Source: Formicarius rufipectus
Lineage: Eukaryota > Chordata > Aves > Passeriformes > Formicariidae
Direction of reading: 5' to 3'
DNA length: 64,000 nt
Assembly (NCBI GenBank): GCA_013399695.1
Contig: VXAU01000752.1
Coordinates: forward strand, 147,201-211,200
Below, one piece after another: positions 1 to 11,056 of this stretch. The translations under genes and the position numbers were made by a program. Numbering within the stretch: position 1 is the first letter of the stretch; the number at the start of each line of letters is the position of its first letter. Below the pieces are notes generated by a model, which was not told where the DNA came from, did no database searches, and was given only the letters and a program-made list of their open reading frames with translations.

Positions 1-30
1 TTTGGGTTGGTTGGTTGGTTGGTTTTTTTT
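1..30 (+). repeat. T/G-only simple tract (TTGG)n/T-run
   Basis: The window opens with 30 bases made only of T and G, mainly GGTT units followed by a T-run. It is the first of about eleven such one-sided tracts in the window. The left end is cut by the window edge, so its full length is unknown. Confidence 0.85.
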
Positions 31-3000
31 ACACACACCTAGGTATTTAGAACAGACTCATAAACATTTTTTTTCCTAGTCACTGTCTGGGAAAACCTTA
101 CAAGTAATATATCTCAATTTCTATTCATCCCTTACTCTGTTCACATATGTTTATGTCACTGTCTTTTGTTATTTTAGCAGATAATAAACAAACAAAAATG
201 TTGAATATATTTCTAGAGTATACCTCAAACAGAATTGCAATCATCTTGTTAATTCTTCTGGCTGACCATAAGCAATGTGGATAGTTAGCTCAAAGTAAAC
301 AGCTGTCAATACGATACTTATGACAAAAAGATAAGCCTATCAACATGTAAGATGGAAGATGCTTTATTATCCTGGCACTGTTAGCTTAATATTTCCTCAA
401 ACAGGACATGATAACAGAATTTTAGTGGTGATTTGATCATTTAGACAGATTGGGAAAAGTCACAGTCCCAGATAATACTTGGGACTGACTTTTTCTCTAC
501 TAAATCCTCTGACTCTCTCTCTCCATCATCATATAAGTAAATACATATTTGTAGGAACAAAACTGGAGTGGGAGGAATCTATGCTTATCTGTGAACTCTT
601 TTCAGAATTATAAAGGAAGATTGCCACAAAATAAATTTTCTCCATGTTAAGTCTCGTGCAGATACTCGGCAAGTCTTATGTTTATTGGAAATGCCTGTGT
701 GAACAACATAGAGATGTGTACAATTTTAATAGCAGCAAGCAAGGCTAACGATCTTTATTTTGACACTACCTGCCAAATTAGAAAGAAAAGCATCATTTAA
801 GATTTTTAAAAGAACAGAAAACCATTTTTTTTTGCCACTAACCTGACAGCTTTGTGCATAAAGAGAACTTGACTCAGAAGAAATTTAAAAGAGCAAATAA
901 GGCTAGACAGTTACAGTACAACTCCCTAGAAAAGAACATTCAGAGTTTAAGGGAGAGGTAGAAACATTTGAAAACATTGACAGTTCCTAAAGAAAGCTAA
1001 ACCAACAAGGGCACAGTCACAAAGAAGAAGCAGCAGTGTGAGGTAAGAAAAGGTCAAAAGTTCTGACATTCGCACTTGAATGAGCACACCTGGAAGGAAA
1101 CTTCCTTTGATATTAAAACAAATTGATTAGAGTTTGTTGGAATGTATACAGCAAAGCCCAGAATACTCAATGATGTTTTATAAGAAGGACTTTTGAGGTC
1201 AGATATTACAATACTATGTCTTTGTGCTATATACCTGACTAGAGAAATACAGGAGATGCTGTTTTAAACATTGACAGGCACTTTGGCTAACTTATAAGAA
1301 AAATAGAGGGAATACATGAAAAAGACCCATAGGATTTATAGTATTAATATCCTCAGGAAATACATAATTAATAAAGCAATATGAAATTATTGCATACTTG
1401 TCATAACTAAATACTTTGATAAAATTAGACATTGATACTTTACTTTTATATTCTGTTTTTCAGGTAATGTATTTTTTTTCCCATTCCTAAAACCAGTAAA
1501 AATCCGGCCATATTTCAGCTTAAAATGTTTTTTTGACAGACCCCACTGCATATCAACTTTAATTTTATTCCTATGTTATTTTAAATTATGTCTTAATTTG
1601 ACACAGATTTAAAAACCCAAAACACATACAGCTGCTGTAATTTTTTCTTTACATGCTTTTCAATAGGCAGGCCCTGTCTGTTCCCACATTACCAGCACAG
1701 TAGCCTCATGGATGAAAAGCAGGCAGGGTATTACTATGCTCTCAAGTACTGCTCCTCCAGAACAGCAGAGACATACTTTTGAGGATTCTGATTAAAAAAA
1801 AAGAAAATCCAGCAATCAATGATACAGATAATTTTAAACACAATTATGAGCCCTAGACTCTTAGAACTCTTCTAAGTCCATAGCTGTTTCTTAGCATGGA
1901 CTTGCCTAACATTCCCAATGTTGAAATGCAGGCAACTGAGGAAGCAATAGACTTAGGCTGTACTTTCTTAAGCAGGAGGTTTCATTTCATTTAAGAAGAG
2001 ACAGTTAAGTGAAGCATGAGCTTTGCTGTTGCTGAACCCATCCCACTGGGATTCGGAAGATAACTACTTCAAGAGCAGTCTGTGCTTCTCCCTGCATATG
2101 AATGAAGCAGTGCCAGAGGATGACAAAAGGTTTTTCCTCAATACCTATCAGACAGGAAGACTGCATGAAATATATCTTGATGGAAAGCAAGTGTATTTTT
2201 AGCCACACTAAGAGGAAAAATGGTCCTAACAATGTTTTCACTAATAATTAAAATATAATGATACAGCAATTATATTATATAAAATATATCTCTAATAGTT
2301 ATAATTGAGGATGCTAATTTAATCACATATGCACTGATAATATTGTCTGATCCTTTTTTGCTTGCTGTGTCAGAGGTTGGACCACTCCATTTTTTCTTTG
2401 TAGTTTAGTATGGAGAATAAAGAAATACCTGAAGGACAAAGGGTACTATTGATAGTGATATTTACATAATATAAAAGGTGAATAGAGTGAATCTGCAAAA
2501 TGTAAACCACATTTTTTTCGAGAGGAAATAATGTTGGTTTTGTCATTTGAAAGTCAAAATATAATTTCTAAGACTTTTTTCATTGCATGCAAACTCCAAA
2601 AATCAACCTTTGTTTTTTACTTCCAAAAAACCCCCAAAGTATTTGTTTGTCTTGTGCAACATAAGTTCTGCTGTTCTTTACTTCACTGCTTCTAGATGCT
2701 TTTTACCCAACTATCCACATACATGGCTGTACTTTGGTTTAATTAAACACATTTTTCTTAGGTTTATATGGTCAAATAAATAATGACTGTAATTAAAATC
2801 TGAGTGATCTATATTTAAAAATAATTACATGAATCTCTTCCTTGATCTTTATCATAATCTATGCATAATATTTCATCTGTTTATTTGGGCACTAAATGTC
2901 AATAACTTGTACCCCAACAATAGTGTTTGCTATTATCTGTTCTATTTGAATGTTACTTTATAACTGAAACATATTTTAAAATGATCATCTGTATTCTGTA

Positions 3001-3439
3001 ATACTTATTGACATATTGCTTAATTGTACTATTTCCAAAACACCATAATATACATAGATGAAACATATTTTAGTCTTCCTGTTTTAGAGTCAAGGGTCAG
3101 ATCTACAGAAAATTCAAATGTATAGAACAGTGATAAAAAGACTGTCCATCATATCATACACTCAAAGGAAAAGTAAATTGAGATGAGATGTGAAGTTTGT
3201 AAGGTAATGACAATATTTGCACATAAACTCCTGAACACCAAGAAAAACCCAAAACCTCTTTTCAGGGAATATATTTATGAGATTGATAAATAACATATAA
3301 TCTTGCCATGTGGAAATATGCTGTCCTAATATAGTCAAGTTATTAAGGGATAGGGGTATAGGATCTGTATAAAAAAATTAATAACTAGACTTTAAGATTC
3401 TCTATATCTACTACTTTGAGTACTTAAAAGACACTAACT
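31..3439. other. AT-rich intergenic DNA, nothing recognised
   Basis: This is unique-looking AT-rich DNA. Open frames are short (78 codons or fewer) and begin and end without recognisable domains. I saw no repeat family, RNA gene or promoter that could be supported. Confidence 0.6.
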
Positions 3440-3880
3440 TGATCCTCCTGGCTGCCAGGACTCTGATGACTCATATTCAGCTTGCCATCAACCAAGATCC
3501 CCAGGTCCCTTTCTGCTGTTCTGCTTTCCAGTATCTCATTTCCCAGTCTGTACAAACACCCAGGAATGCCCCATCCCAGATGCAGAATCCTGCACTTTCC
3601 TTTCTTGAACTTCATATGGTTGGTCATTGCCCAGCCCTCTAATTTGTCCACAGCTCTTTCCAGTTTTGTGTCATCTGCAAACTTGCTTAGTATACCTTCC
3701 AGTCCTGCATCCAAGTTATTTATGAAGATGTTGAAGAGCACAGGATGTAAGGTGGAGCCCTACAGAACCCCACTAGTGACAGGTCACCAGTCTGATGTTA
3801 CCCCATTCACTATTACTTTCTGTGCTCAGCCTGTGAGCCACTTGTTCACCCACCACATTACTTGTTTATCCAGAAGCTGG
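3440..3880 (-). mobile_element. CR1 LINE fragment, internal part of the reverse transcriptase
   Basis: Read on the minus strand, this encodes a decayed piece of CR1 ORF2, the reverse transcriptase of chicken-repeat-1 non-LTR retrotransposons. A frame at 3424-3741 contains LFNIFINNLDAGLEGILSKF followed by ADDTKL, then MKFKKGKCRILHLGW and a YRLG/AERDLGILVDGKLNMS block. These are typical of the region after the RT catalytic motifs. Upstream (3742-3880), other frames give a WVNKW-like and VTSG-like stretch, so frameshifts and stops are present. Several dozen residues expected after ADDTKL are missing, which indicates an internal deletion. The 3' UTR and tail are absent. The closest relative in the window is the plus-strand copy at 5.7-7.7 kb, which shares the KLNMS(H/Q)Q..SQE block. 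It is not functional. Confidence 0.9.
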
Positions 3881-4260
3881 ACTCAGATTCTCACTCTTCC
3901 TGGCTGCTGGCCCCTGGGCATACCAGTCACCAAGACCATAGCTCCATTCTTCTTGCTGATACTCAGACCTACATACAAACCATGGATGCCCTCAGTAACT
4001 GGTCTCAGACTGTCAGTCCACTCAGTAGTTCCCTTAGATCAACAGTTGCTTCCAAAGACACTCATGAAAGTGTGTCTCTCTTGTAGCTGATCCTCACCTA
4101 TGACCAGATCAGTAGCTTACCCTCAGACCCCACAGTGTCTTCAGGAGCTGTCTTGGACTCCTTAGTCCCTGCAGCAGTCAACTCAGACCTGTTATTCTCA
4201 CCATTATTCGGTTCAGACTTACAGATTCCCAGTGCTTGACTGTCAAGCCTCTTATTTTAC
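3881..4260. other. Unclassified GC-richer block next to the CR1 fragment
   Basis: This stretch has clearly more C and G than its surroundings and directly abuts the upstream end of the minus-strand CR1 fragment. It does not continue the CR1 reading: the FSKAFDT-type block expected there is missing. A plus-strand open frame (3482-4090) crosses the CR1 antisense strand and this block, but no domain is visible. It could be an old LTR piece or a fragment of another repeat. I could not assign it. Confidence 0.35.
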
Positions 4261-5744
4261 TTGTTGGCTATTTGAATTCTGATTGGTAGGTTATTACAAA
4301 ATTAACTTTGGAATATTTCATATAAAAATATGATCTCTCCTATTGACACCAAATATTGAATAAGATTCTGAAAGCTACTTAACATCAAATATCTATTTCT
4401 ACTTTTACAAGTTAAAGACAACTGCTACAGAAGTTTTGATGAAATTACTCTTTTGATTCCTGTGGTACTTTTTATCTCTACTAGAAACTTGATTAGCTCA
4501 GTTTCATAAAATGATGTTTTCTTCATATTTCTCACCAACATGGTAAAAATAAATAGAAAAACTTTGCAGGAAAAGCTCTTTTTAAGAAATTTCCAGCCTA
4601 ACTTTGTAAACCAAATGATTCAGTTGATGATAAAAGAATTCTTTTCCTATAATTTCCATCTGAATTGACATTCCTGCTCTTCTGAAGTTTTCATGTCAGT
4701 AATTGATATCAATCCTCAAGGTAAGAAGTTTTAAAAAGTCATCCAGGTCCTTTTTCCCTTCCTGTGCACTCTGAATTTGGGTTTATTTAATTTTGTATTT
4801 CATTTAATAAAATACTTACATCGCATCTACAGAAACACGTGGACCTTGAATCTCTTTAAAATCACAACTGGAAGGTTTCTGTGGACACTGTTTCTGTCTT
4901 TCCCATTCCTCCCTTGTTCTCTTTACCATCCTGTTTCTTACTCCTTTTTTATCTCTTTCAGCCTTTAAGTAACTAGATTATCTGACAATTCTGGTTTCCT
5001 GTTAGCAAGTATAGTTTCTCACTAGCATCTCTTTGTATTGATGAAGAAAAGATTGGAAAAAACATAATCCAGTTTCTTAGTTTGGGCTGCTTCTTGTTCA
5101 GCAGGAATCCCTACAGAGTATTTTCTATATAGGTTAAGCCTACATAGCATCTCCTCAGTGTTCCTGATACCTTTCCTTTGTTTTACAAATCTTTAGAAGT
5201 AGCTCCCTAGATTTTTAATAATGCAATGAACTTTACCTTTTAAAATGTTACTCCTGTTCCTCTTTATTATCACTCTGCTTATGTACTCAGCATGGGTTTC
5301 TTTGTAGTATAGACTGCAATTATTTTTTCTTTTCTGTTAGAGAAAATTTAGATATTCTCAAGAAAGATACAAAGCGAAATACAGAAAAATATAGTATATA
5401 AATACAATTATAAAATTTTAAACTTTTCAAACTAATTATGTTGTGGTACCAGAAACTGTAATGAAATTTGATACTGAATAAGAAATAATGTTTGTTTTTT
5501 GGAAAGAACTTGTTTAGAAAAGACCTTTCTTTTCAAAACAATTTTTCTGTACACTACTGTGTCTGGATATTTACAAACGCTATGTTCCTTACTATTGTTC
5601 ATGTAGCAGCTATTAAAGATATTTAGTCATCAGAACAATAATGGATATCTAGAAATGCAAATAAGCTTGTCAAGGTTTACACTGTTGTGAATATGCTGCT
5701 TCTCAAAGTATCATACAGATCATTTTTTTGCATTAAGCAGTACA
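4261..5744. other. AT-rich intergenic DNA, nothing recognised
   Basis: Unique-looking AT-rich sequence. The longest frames are about 60 codons and have no recognisable content. Confidence 0.6.
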
Positions 5745-7702
5745 ATGCTTTTTCAAACATCACCTCCTAAGGGCACAGGAGCAGGCAACTCCCACACATC
5801 AGAAGTCAAGCAGAAGATGCAAAAGGCCAGCTTGGCTGCACAGGGATCTTTTCTTGGAAATAGGGCAAAAAAGGAAGTTGTATGGCCAGTGGAAGCAAGG
5901 TCAAGTGACATGGGAAGAATTCAGAGATGCCACCTAATGCTGTAGGGAGAAAATTTGTGTGATTGAAGCTAAGACCAAGTTGAACCTGGCCAGAAATGTG
6001 TGCGACAATTAAAAGAAAGGCAAAAGGAAATATAGAAATAGCATGGGCCCATTACACAATGAGGATGGTCACCTCACAAACAGGAACAGAGACACGGCTG
6101 AGCTGTTTAGTTCTTTCTTTGCCTCTGTCTTTAACACGCATGATGGAAAAAGGAGGTCTCAGTGCCCTGAGCTGAAGGACAATGACTGTGAGAATGATCA
6201 ACTCCCAGTTAGTCCTGAAATGTGCAGGATCTGCTGCTCCAGCTGGATTCCTAAAAGTCTATGGAACATGATGAGATCCATCCCAGAATCCTGAAAGAGC
6301 TAGCTGATGTAATTGCAAAGCCTCTCTTGATGATTTTTCTGTGGTCTTGGGAATCCAGAGAGGTCCCAGATGAACGTTATCCCAATTTTCAAAAAGTGAA
6401 AGAAGGAGTACCTCAGAGACTACAGGCCTGTCAGTCTCATTTCAGTGCCTGATAAAATCATGGAGAAGATTATTCTGAGAAGTATTGAAAAACACTAGGA
6501 AGACAATGCAGTAATCAGTTAAAACAGCCAGCATGAGGGGAAAGTCATACTTGTTGAACTTGATTTTCTTCTTTGACAGAATAACCCACCTAGCTGATCC
6601 AGGAAAGCCAGTAGATGTAGTTTTTATGGACTTCAGCAAAGTTTTTGATACTATCTCTCACAGAATCCTTCTAGACAAATGTCCAGCACACAGCATGCAG
6701 ATGGATAACCATCTCACATGAGCGGTGAGCAACTGACTCACAGGTCAGGCACAAAGAGTTATAGTGAATGGGTTAACATCAGACTGGAGACCTGTCACTA
6801 AAGTGGTTCCATAGGGCTCCATTCTCACCCAAGTGCTCTTCAGGGTCTTCATTTATGACTTGGATGCAGAACCTGAAGGAATACTAGGTAAGTTTGCCAA
6901 CAACACTAAATTGAAGGCAGAGAGGCCCTGCAGAGACATCTTGACTAATCAAAGAGATGAGAAATCATCAACTACACAAAGTTCATCAAGGGAAGTGCAG
7001 GATTCTATACCTGGGATGGAGAAACCTTGGTTATGTGTATAGACTGGGGAATGAGAAATGGGAGAGCAGCACTGCAGAAAGGGATCTGGGGATCTTGGTC
7101 AACAGGAAGTTGAACATGAGTCAGCAGTATCCTGTCAGCCAGGAGGGCCAAATGTATCCTGGGGATCATCAGATCAAACATTGCCAAGCCAGCCAATTGT
7201 CTCTCTGTGCTTTACACTGGTATGGCCTCACCTCGAGTCCTTTGTGTGGTTTTGGGCACCACAATAAAAAAAAAAAAAAAAAGACATGAAGCTATTGGAG
7301 AGTGTCCAGGAGGGCCACAAGGATGATGGAAGGGAAGCTTTATAAGGAACAGCTGAAGTTACTTGGTTTGTTCAGGCTGGAGAAGAGAAGACCGAGGGGA
7401 GACCACATTGTAGTCTTCACTATCCTCACAAGGGGAAGCAGAGGGTAGGGTACCAATCTCTTCATGGTTTAGGTTGGATATTAGGAAAAGGTTTTTCACG
7501 TGTGTTTTGTGCTGGAACAGGCTTTCCAAGGAAGTGGTCACAGCACCAAGCCTGTCCAAGTTCAACAAGCATTTGGATAATGCACTCATGCACATGGCAT
7601 GACTGCTGGGGTGTCCTGAACAAAGGTAGGAGTTGGACTTGTTAATCCTGATGGGTCTGTTCCAACTTAACATATTCTATGGTTCTATGATTCTATGGTT
7701 TA
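5745..7702 (+). mobile_element. CR1 LINE, 5'-truncated copy with decayed ORF2 and intact 3' tail
   Basis: This is the longest CR1 copy here, about 1.95 kb. Pieces of ORF2 follow one another in shifting frames. They include MGPLHNEDGHLTNRNRDTAE and FFASVF (6043-6294), IHPRILKELADVIAKPL (6261-6452), PGKPVDVVFMDFSKVFDTIS (6533-6721), then a LDAEPEGILGKFANNTKL block (6833-7042). Last come YRLGNE, TAERDLGILVNRKLNMSQQ and a LCALHWYGL block (6957-7289). The order matches a CR1 polyprotein from the linker after the endonuclease through the RT palm to the C-terminus. The 3' UTR follows, ending in tandem TTCTATGGTTCTATGATTC units (7674-7702), the CR1 3' signature. The catalytic YADD-type region is degraded, and stops and frameshifts make it inactive. 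A run of 18 A (7266-7283) is inserted near the end of ORF2. Confidence 0.95.
7266..7283 (+). repeat. A18 homopolymer inside CR1
   Basis: A run of A interrupts the CR1 near the end of ORF2, between the FGHH-like coding block and the ACATGAAGCTATTGGA segment. It is an internal slippage product or a small insertion, not the element's 3' tail, which lies 400 bp further on. Confidence 0.75.
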
Positions 7703-10394
7703 TTAATGTGAATTTTATATCATGTGCCAGTTCTGGGGAAAATTAATTTAAATAATTTTCATTTAAAGATCTGTTTCAAGGTTCACAGCTTATCATATTG
7801 AATAGAATTAAGCACATTGTTTCTATTTAATCAATTATTACATTGATTGCATCACTATCAACAATTCATTTATCCTTTTATTATGTCAATTAAAACATTA
7901 TTTTACAACATATAAGTGTTCATTCATTTTCTGAGACTGTTCAATATTTATGCTGGAGCTGAATTTGATCCAATATTTATAACCCATCTGAAGAACACAA
8001 TCTCTTATAGAAGGAAATTCCACAAAAAAGTGTATTGTGAGTAATGTTAGCAACACTAGTGAAAAAAAGAATGATTCACAAGTCCTTGAGTACTTTTCAT
8101 CTAAGTAATGTTCTTGGCAGGGTGAACACTTGTCTGACTTGGAGAAGCGACAAATGACTTTGAAATTTAACCAGGGTCTAGTTGGCTCAATGAAGCGTAT
8201 ATTATTCCTTCCTATTCTCTATAATGGAAGAATTGCTGCTTGAATGGTTTCCTCAGCTTAATCAACAGATCAATCTTCCATACTTTTTCAGTACTAGAAC
8301 AATTTACATTTATACCTTAACTTTCTTTCATAGTTCTCCACAATTTAGATGCAGCTTTGACTTTCCTTTGTACCATCATTACATAATGTGTTAAAGTATA
8401 TCATTAGTGATTACATCCACTTTCAGTTTGACTTGAAACTTGAGATATTTTTAAAATGTAGCTATGTACATGATTTTACAGATAAACCAAGTGCTCTTGC
8501 ATTTCAAAGACAGAAACATTTCTGCAACAACCATATATTTTTTAAAATATGTTCTTGTATGTTTGATTAAACTATATGTTCTGGCAAAGAATGAAAAAAT
8601 TCAGGATAAAAAAGGATGTTTTACTAGGTCTAAAATGAAAAGCAATCTCAAACATTAGATTACAACAGCAGCTTAGACAGCTGGCCATTTTACAGTTGCA
8701 GTAGCAACATCTTAGTTGATCATAAAGTCTTATAAGCAATATTGTAGACTTTCACTGCATTTATTCATTATGACCCTCAGAGGTACAAATGACACATGAA
8801 GGAAGAGACCATCCACATGGCAGGAAGTGGCAATTTTAAGCTACAATTTGGCCATAGAATTACAGATTGTTTGTAGAGTCAGTACCTCTCATAAAAAAAT
8901 TTAAGGCACTGAGATCTGCTTTTATGTTATGGTTTTCTTTCTTGTGCTGGTTACAGACTGTTGCACAGCTCATAGTTACTTAGAACAGCTGTATTTGTTT
9001 TGCTATGCTCCCAGTCAAACACATGCCCAACTAATATATGGGGTGGGAGGGTGTATTTAAAGAGACATAAAGCTTTTCTACCTTACTCCCTCTCCTCCTA
9101 GACTCCTGTATCTTGTTAAAATACATAGCAAATACTAAAAGATGGATATTCCTAATACACAATTTTTTCTCATGTTGTCAGATTTCATAAGATGGAAATT
9201 TTAAAATATGCTAGTCAAATTCTCTTGGTGCCTATCTGCCTCTCATACACAAAGGTACACAAGAAGACTGGTAAATGATAACTTGTTTTGGCAACCTCAT
9301 TTGTTTCCTTTCACATTTATTATCCATTTAGCTTCTAAACCACTTCTATGTCTCATATATTCATATTTTCCTACAAAGAGGACTTAAAATGTTTTCTATT
9401 TTAATTTAGCCATTTTTTGTGTTTCCTGAAAAGATCAAAAGAATAATATAAAAACCAGCTTTATCACAGTGACAGAAGGGTTTTTGCAAAATTGGCAATA
9501 ATTATTAGCTGCCATCTAGGAATTTGAAGTTGGCTTTTTATTGCTAGCAGATCTTGCCTTCTGAGTAACCTTTCTGGTCACATGCTTTGTATATAGCTTT
9601 TAGCTCATGGTGCTGTTCTGACTGTACACACCTGTTTCTGTAACTGTTTCAGTAATTGATTGCTCCAGTAACATTTCTAAAGAACATCCTCTTTATTGTT
9701 GGAAATCACCATGCTTCAGCTCCAGTTACTAAATCTTTTAATATTTCTTACTCATACATTAAAGATCGCTTTACCTGATGGCTCTTCCTCAGAATAGTGA
9801 ATGCACCAGGGGACAGAAATCAGAATTACATCCCATAGCTATTTTATGATTGGACATGTTTACACAGACATTTCATTTGCTATGGATAAATAAATGTAAT
9901 CTGTATAAACTATGGAGTGACTGCTGTCAATTACAGAACATTAAAGTATTATCCTAAATATGTAAATAGTGCAAATACATCACAAATATCTAGAATCCCA
10001 CACTGTTTTGTCAACAATGGAATCAGAAAGGATAGTCTCACTTAGCATCAAGAAGTTGCTTATTCAGTGATTTTTCCAACAGTTCCACCCCTACTTTGTG
10101 AAAATAGAAAAAGACTTCTTGTTATATAATTCTATAAAGTTAGTGCTGTACTTTTTCCTTATCGTTTTGTTTTGACTAATAAATATGACCAAATCAAACA
10201 CAAGACAGCTCCTCCCCAATATCCAAACCTATCCTTTAAAATGGTATCTTTTAAGAAAACATTGTTAGTGATTAAGATGAAAAGACTGAGGAATCAAAAA
10301 AAGTGTACTGTAGAAACCCATGTTAAATGTCTCATGATGATCTCTTCAGCTACGATTAAGTGGAATAAGCTCTGAAATCCTTAGTACAAGAAAG
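7703..10394. other. AT-rich intergenic DNA, nothing recognised
   Basis: About 2.7 kb of unique-looking AT-rich sequence between two plus-strand CR1 copies. Only short chance frames are open. No RNA gene or repeat family was recognised. Confidence 0.6.
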
Positions 10395-10868
10395 ATATGG
10401 ACCTGCTGGAGCAGGTCCAGAGAAGGAGCCCCAAAATTATTAGACCAACTGTTATCATCAAAACAGGCTGAGGAAGTTGGGGTTGTTCAGCCTGAAGAAG
10501 AGAAGGTTCAAGGAAGACTTTACTGCAACCTTTCAATACTTACAGGGGAATTATAAGAAAGGAAGGGATAGATACTTTAGTAGGACCTTTAGTAATAGAA
10601 CAAGGGGTAATGGTTTTTAACTAAAAATGATAGATTCAGACTAAATATAAGGAAGAAATTTTTGATGATAAATGTGGTGAAGCAGTGGAACAGGTGTCCA
10701 GAGAGGTGGTAGACGCCTCACCTCTGGAAACAGCCAAGGTCAGGTTGACTGAGGCTCTGAATGAATTAATCAGATTGAAGATGCTCATTGAAGAAGGAGG
10801 TAGACTAAAGGACCTTTAAAGGTCCCTTCCAACCCAAGCTATTCTATTATTCTGTAATTATATGAAGA
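10395..10868 (+). mobile_element. CR1 LINE, 3' end only
   Basis: The segment begins at a GGACCTGCTGGAGCAGGTCC block, which is the end of CR1 ORF2. It continues through the GTTCAGCCTGAAGAAGAGAA, GGTGGTAGACGCCTCACCTC and AGGTCCCTTCCAACCC blocks typical of CR1 3' regions. It closes with decayed octamers (ATTCTATTATTCTGTAATTA). It is a 5'-truncated insertion of about 470 bp, too short to encode anything. The T/G-rich tract starts less than 20 bp beyond its 3' end. Confidence 0.93.
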
Positions 10869-10884
10869 CAACCAAACTCAAGCA

Positions 10885-11056
10885 GTTTTGTTTGCTTTTT
10901 TTCCCTGTTTTGTTTTGTTGTTGTTTTGGTTTGTTTTAGTTTGTTTGGGGTTTTTTGTTTGTGTTTGGTTTGTTGGGGTTTTTATTGTTTTTGGTTTGGT
11001 TTGGTTTTTTTGTGAGTTTGCTTTGGTTTGGTTTGGTTTTCCCTCTGTTTGGGGGG
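10885..11056 (+). repeat. T/G-rich low-complexity tract
   Basis: About 170 bases made almost only of T and G, with a handful of A and C. Irregular GTTT, GGTTT and GTTTT units are mixed. The opposite strand is A/C only. The open frames across it, rich in Phe/Val/Trp on plus and Lys/Thr/Asn on minus, result from this composition. Confidence 0.9.

Noticed and set aside
3482..4090. 202-codon open frame on the plus strand, the longest in the window
   Set aside because: Its first two thirds are the antisense strand of a CR1 fragment and the rest is an unclassified block. No domain is visible.
5745..7702. Possibility of an active CR1 reverse transcriptase gene
   Set aside because: The reading is broken by several frameshifts and stops and the catalytic region is degraded, so it is a fossil.
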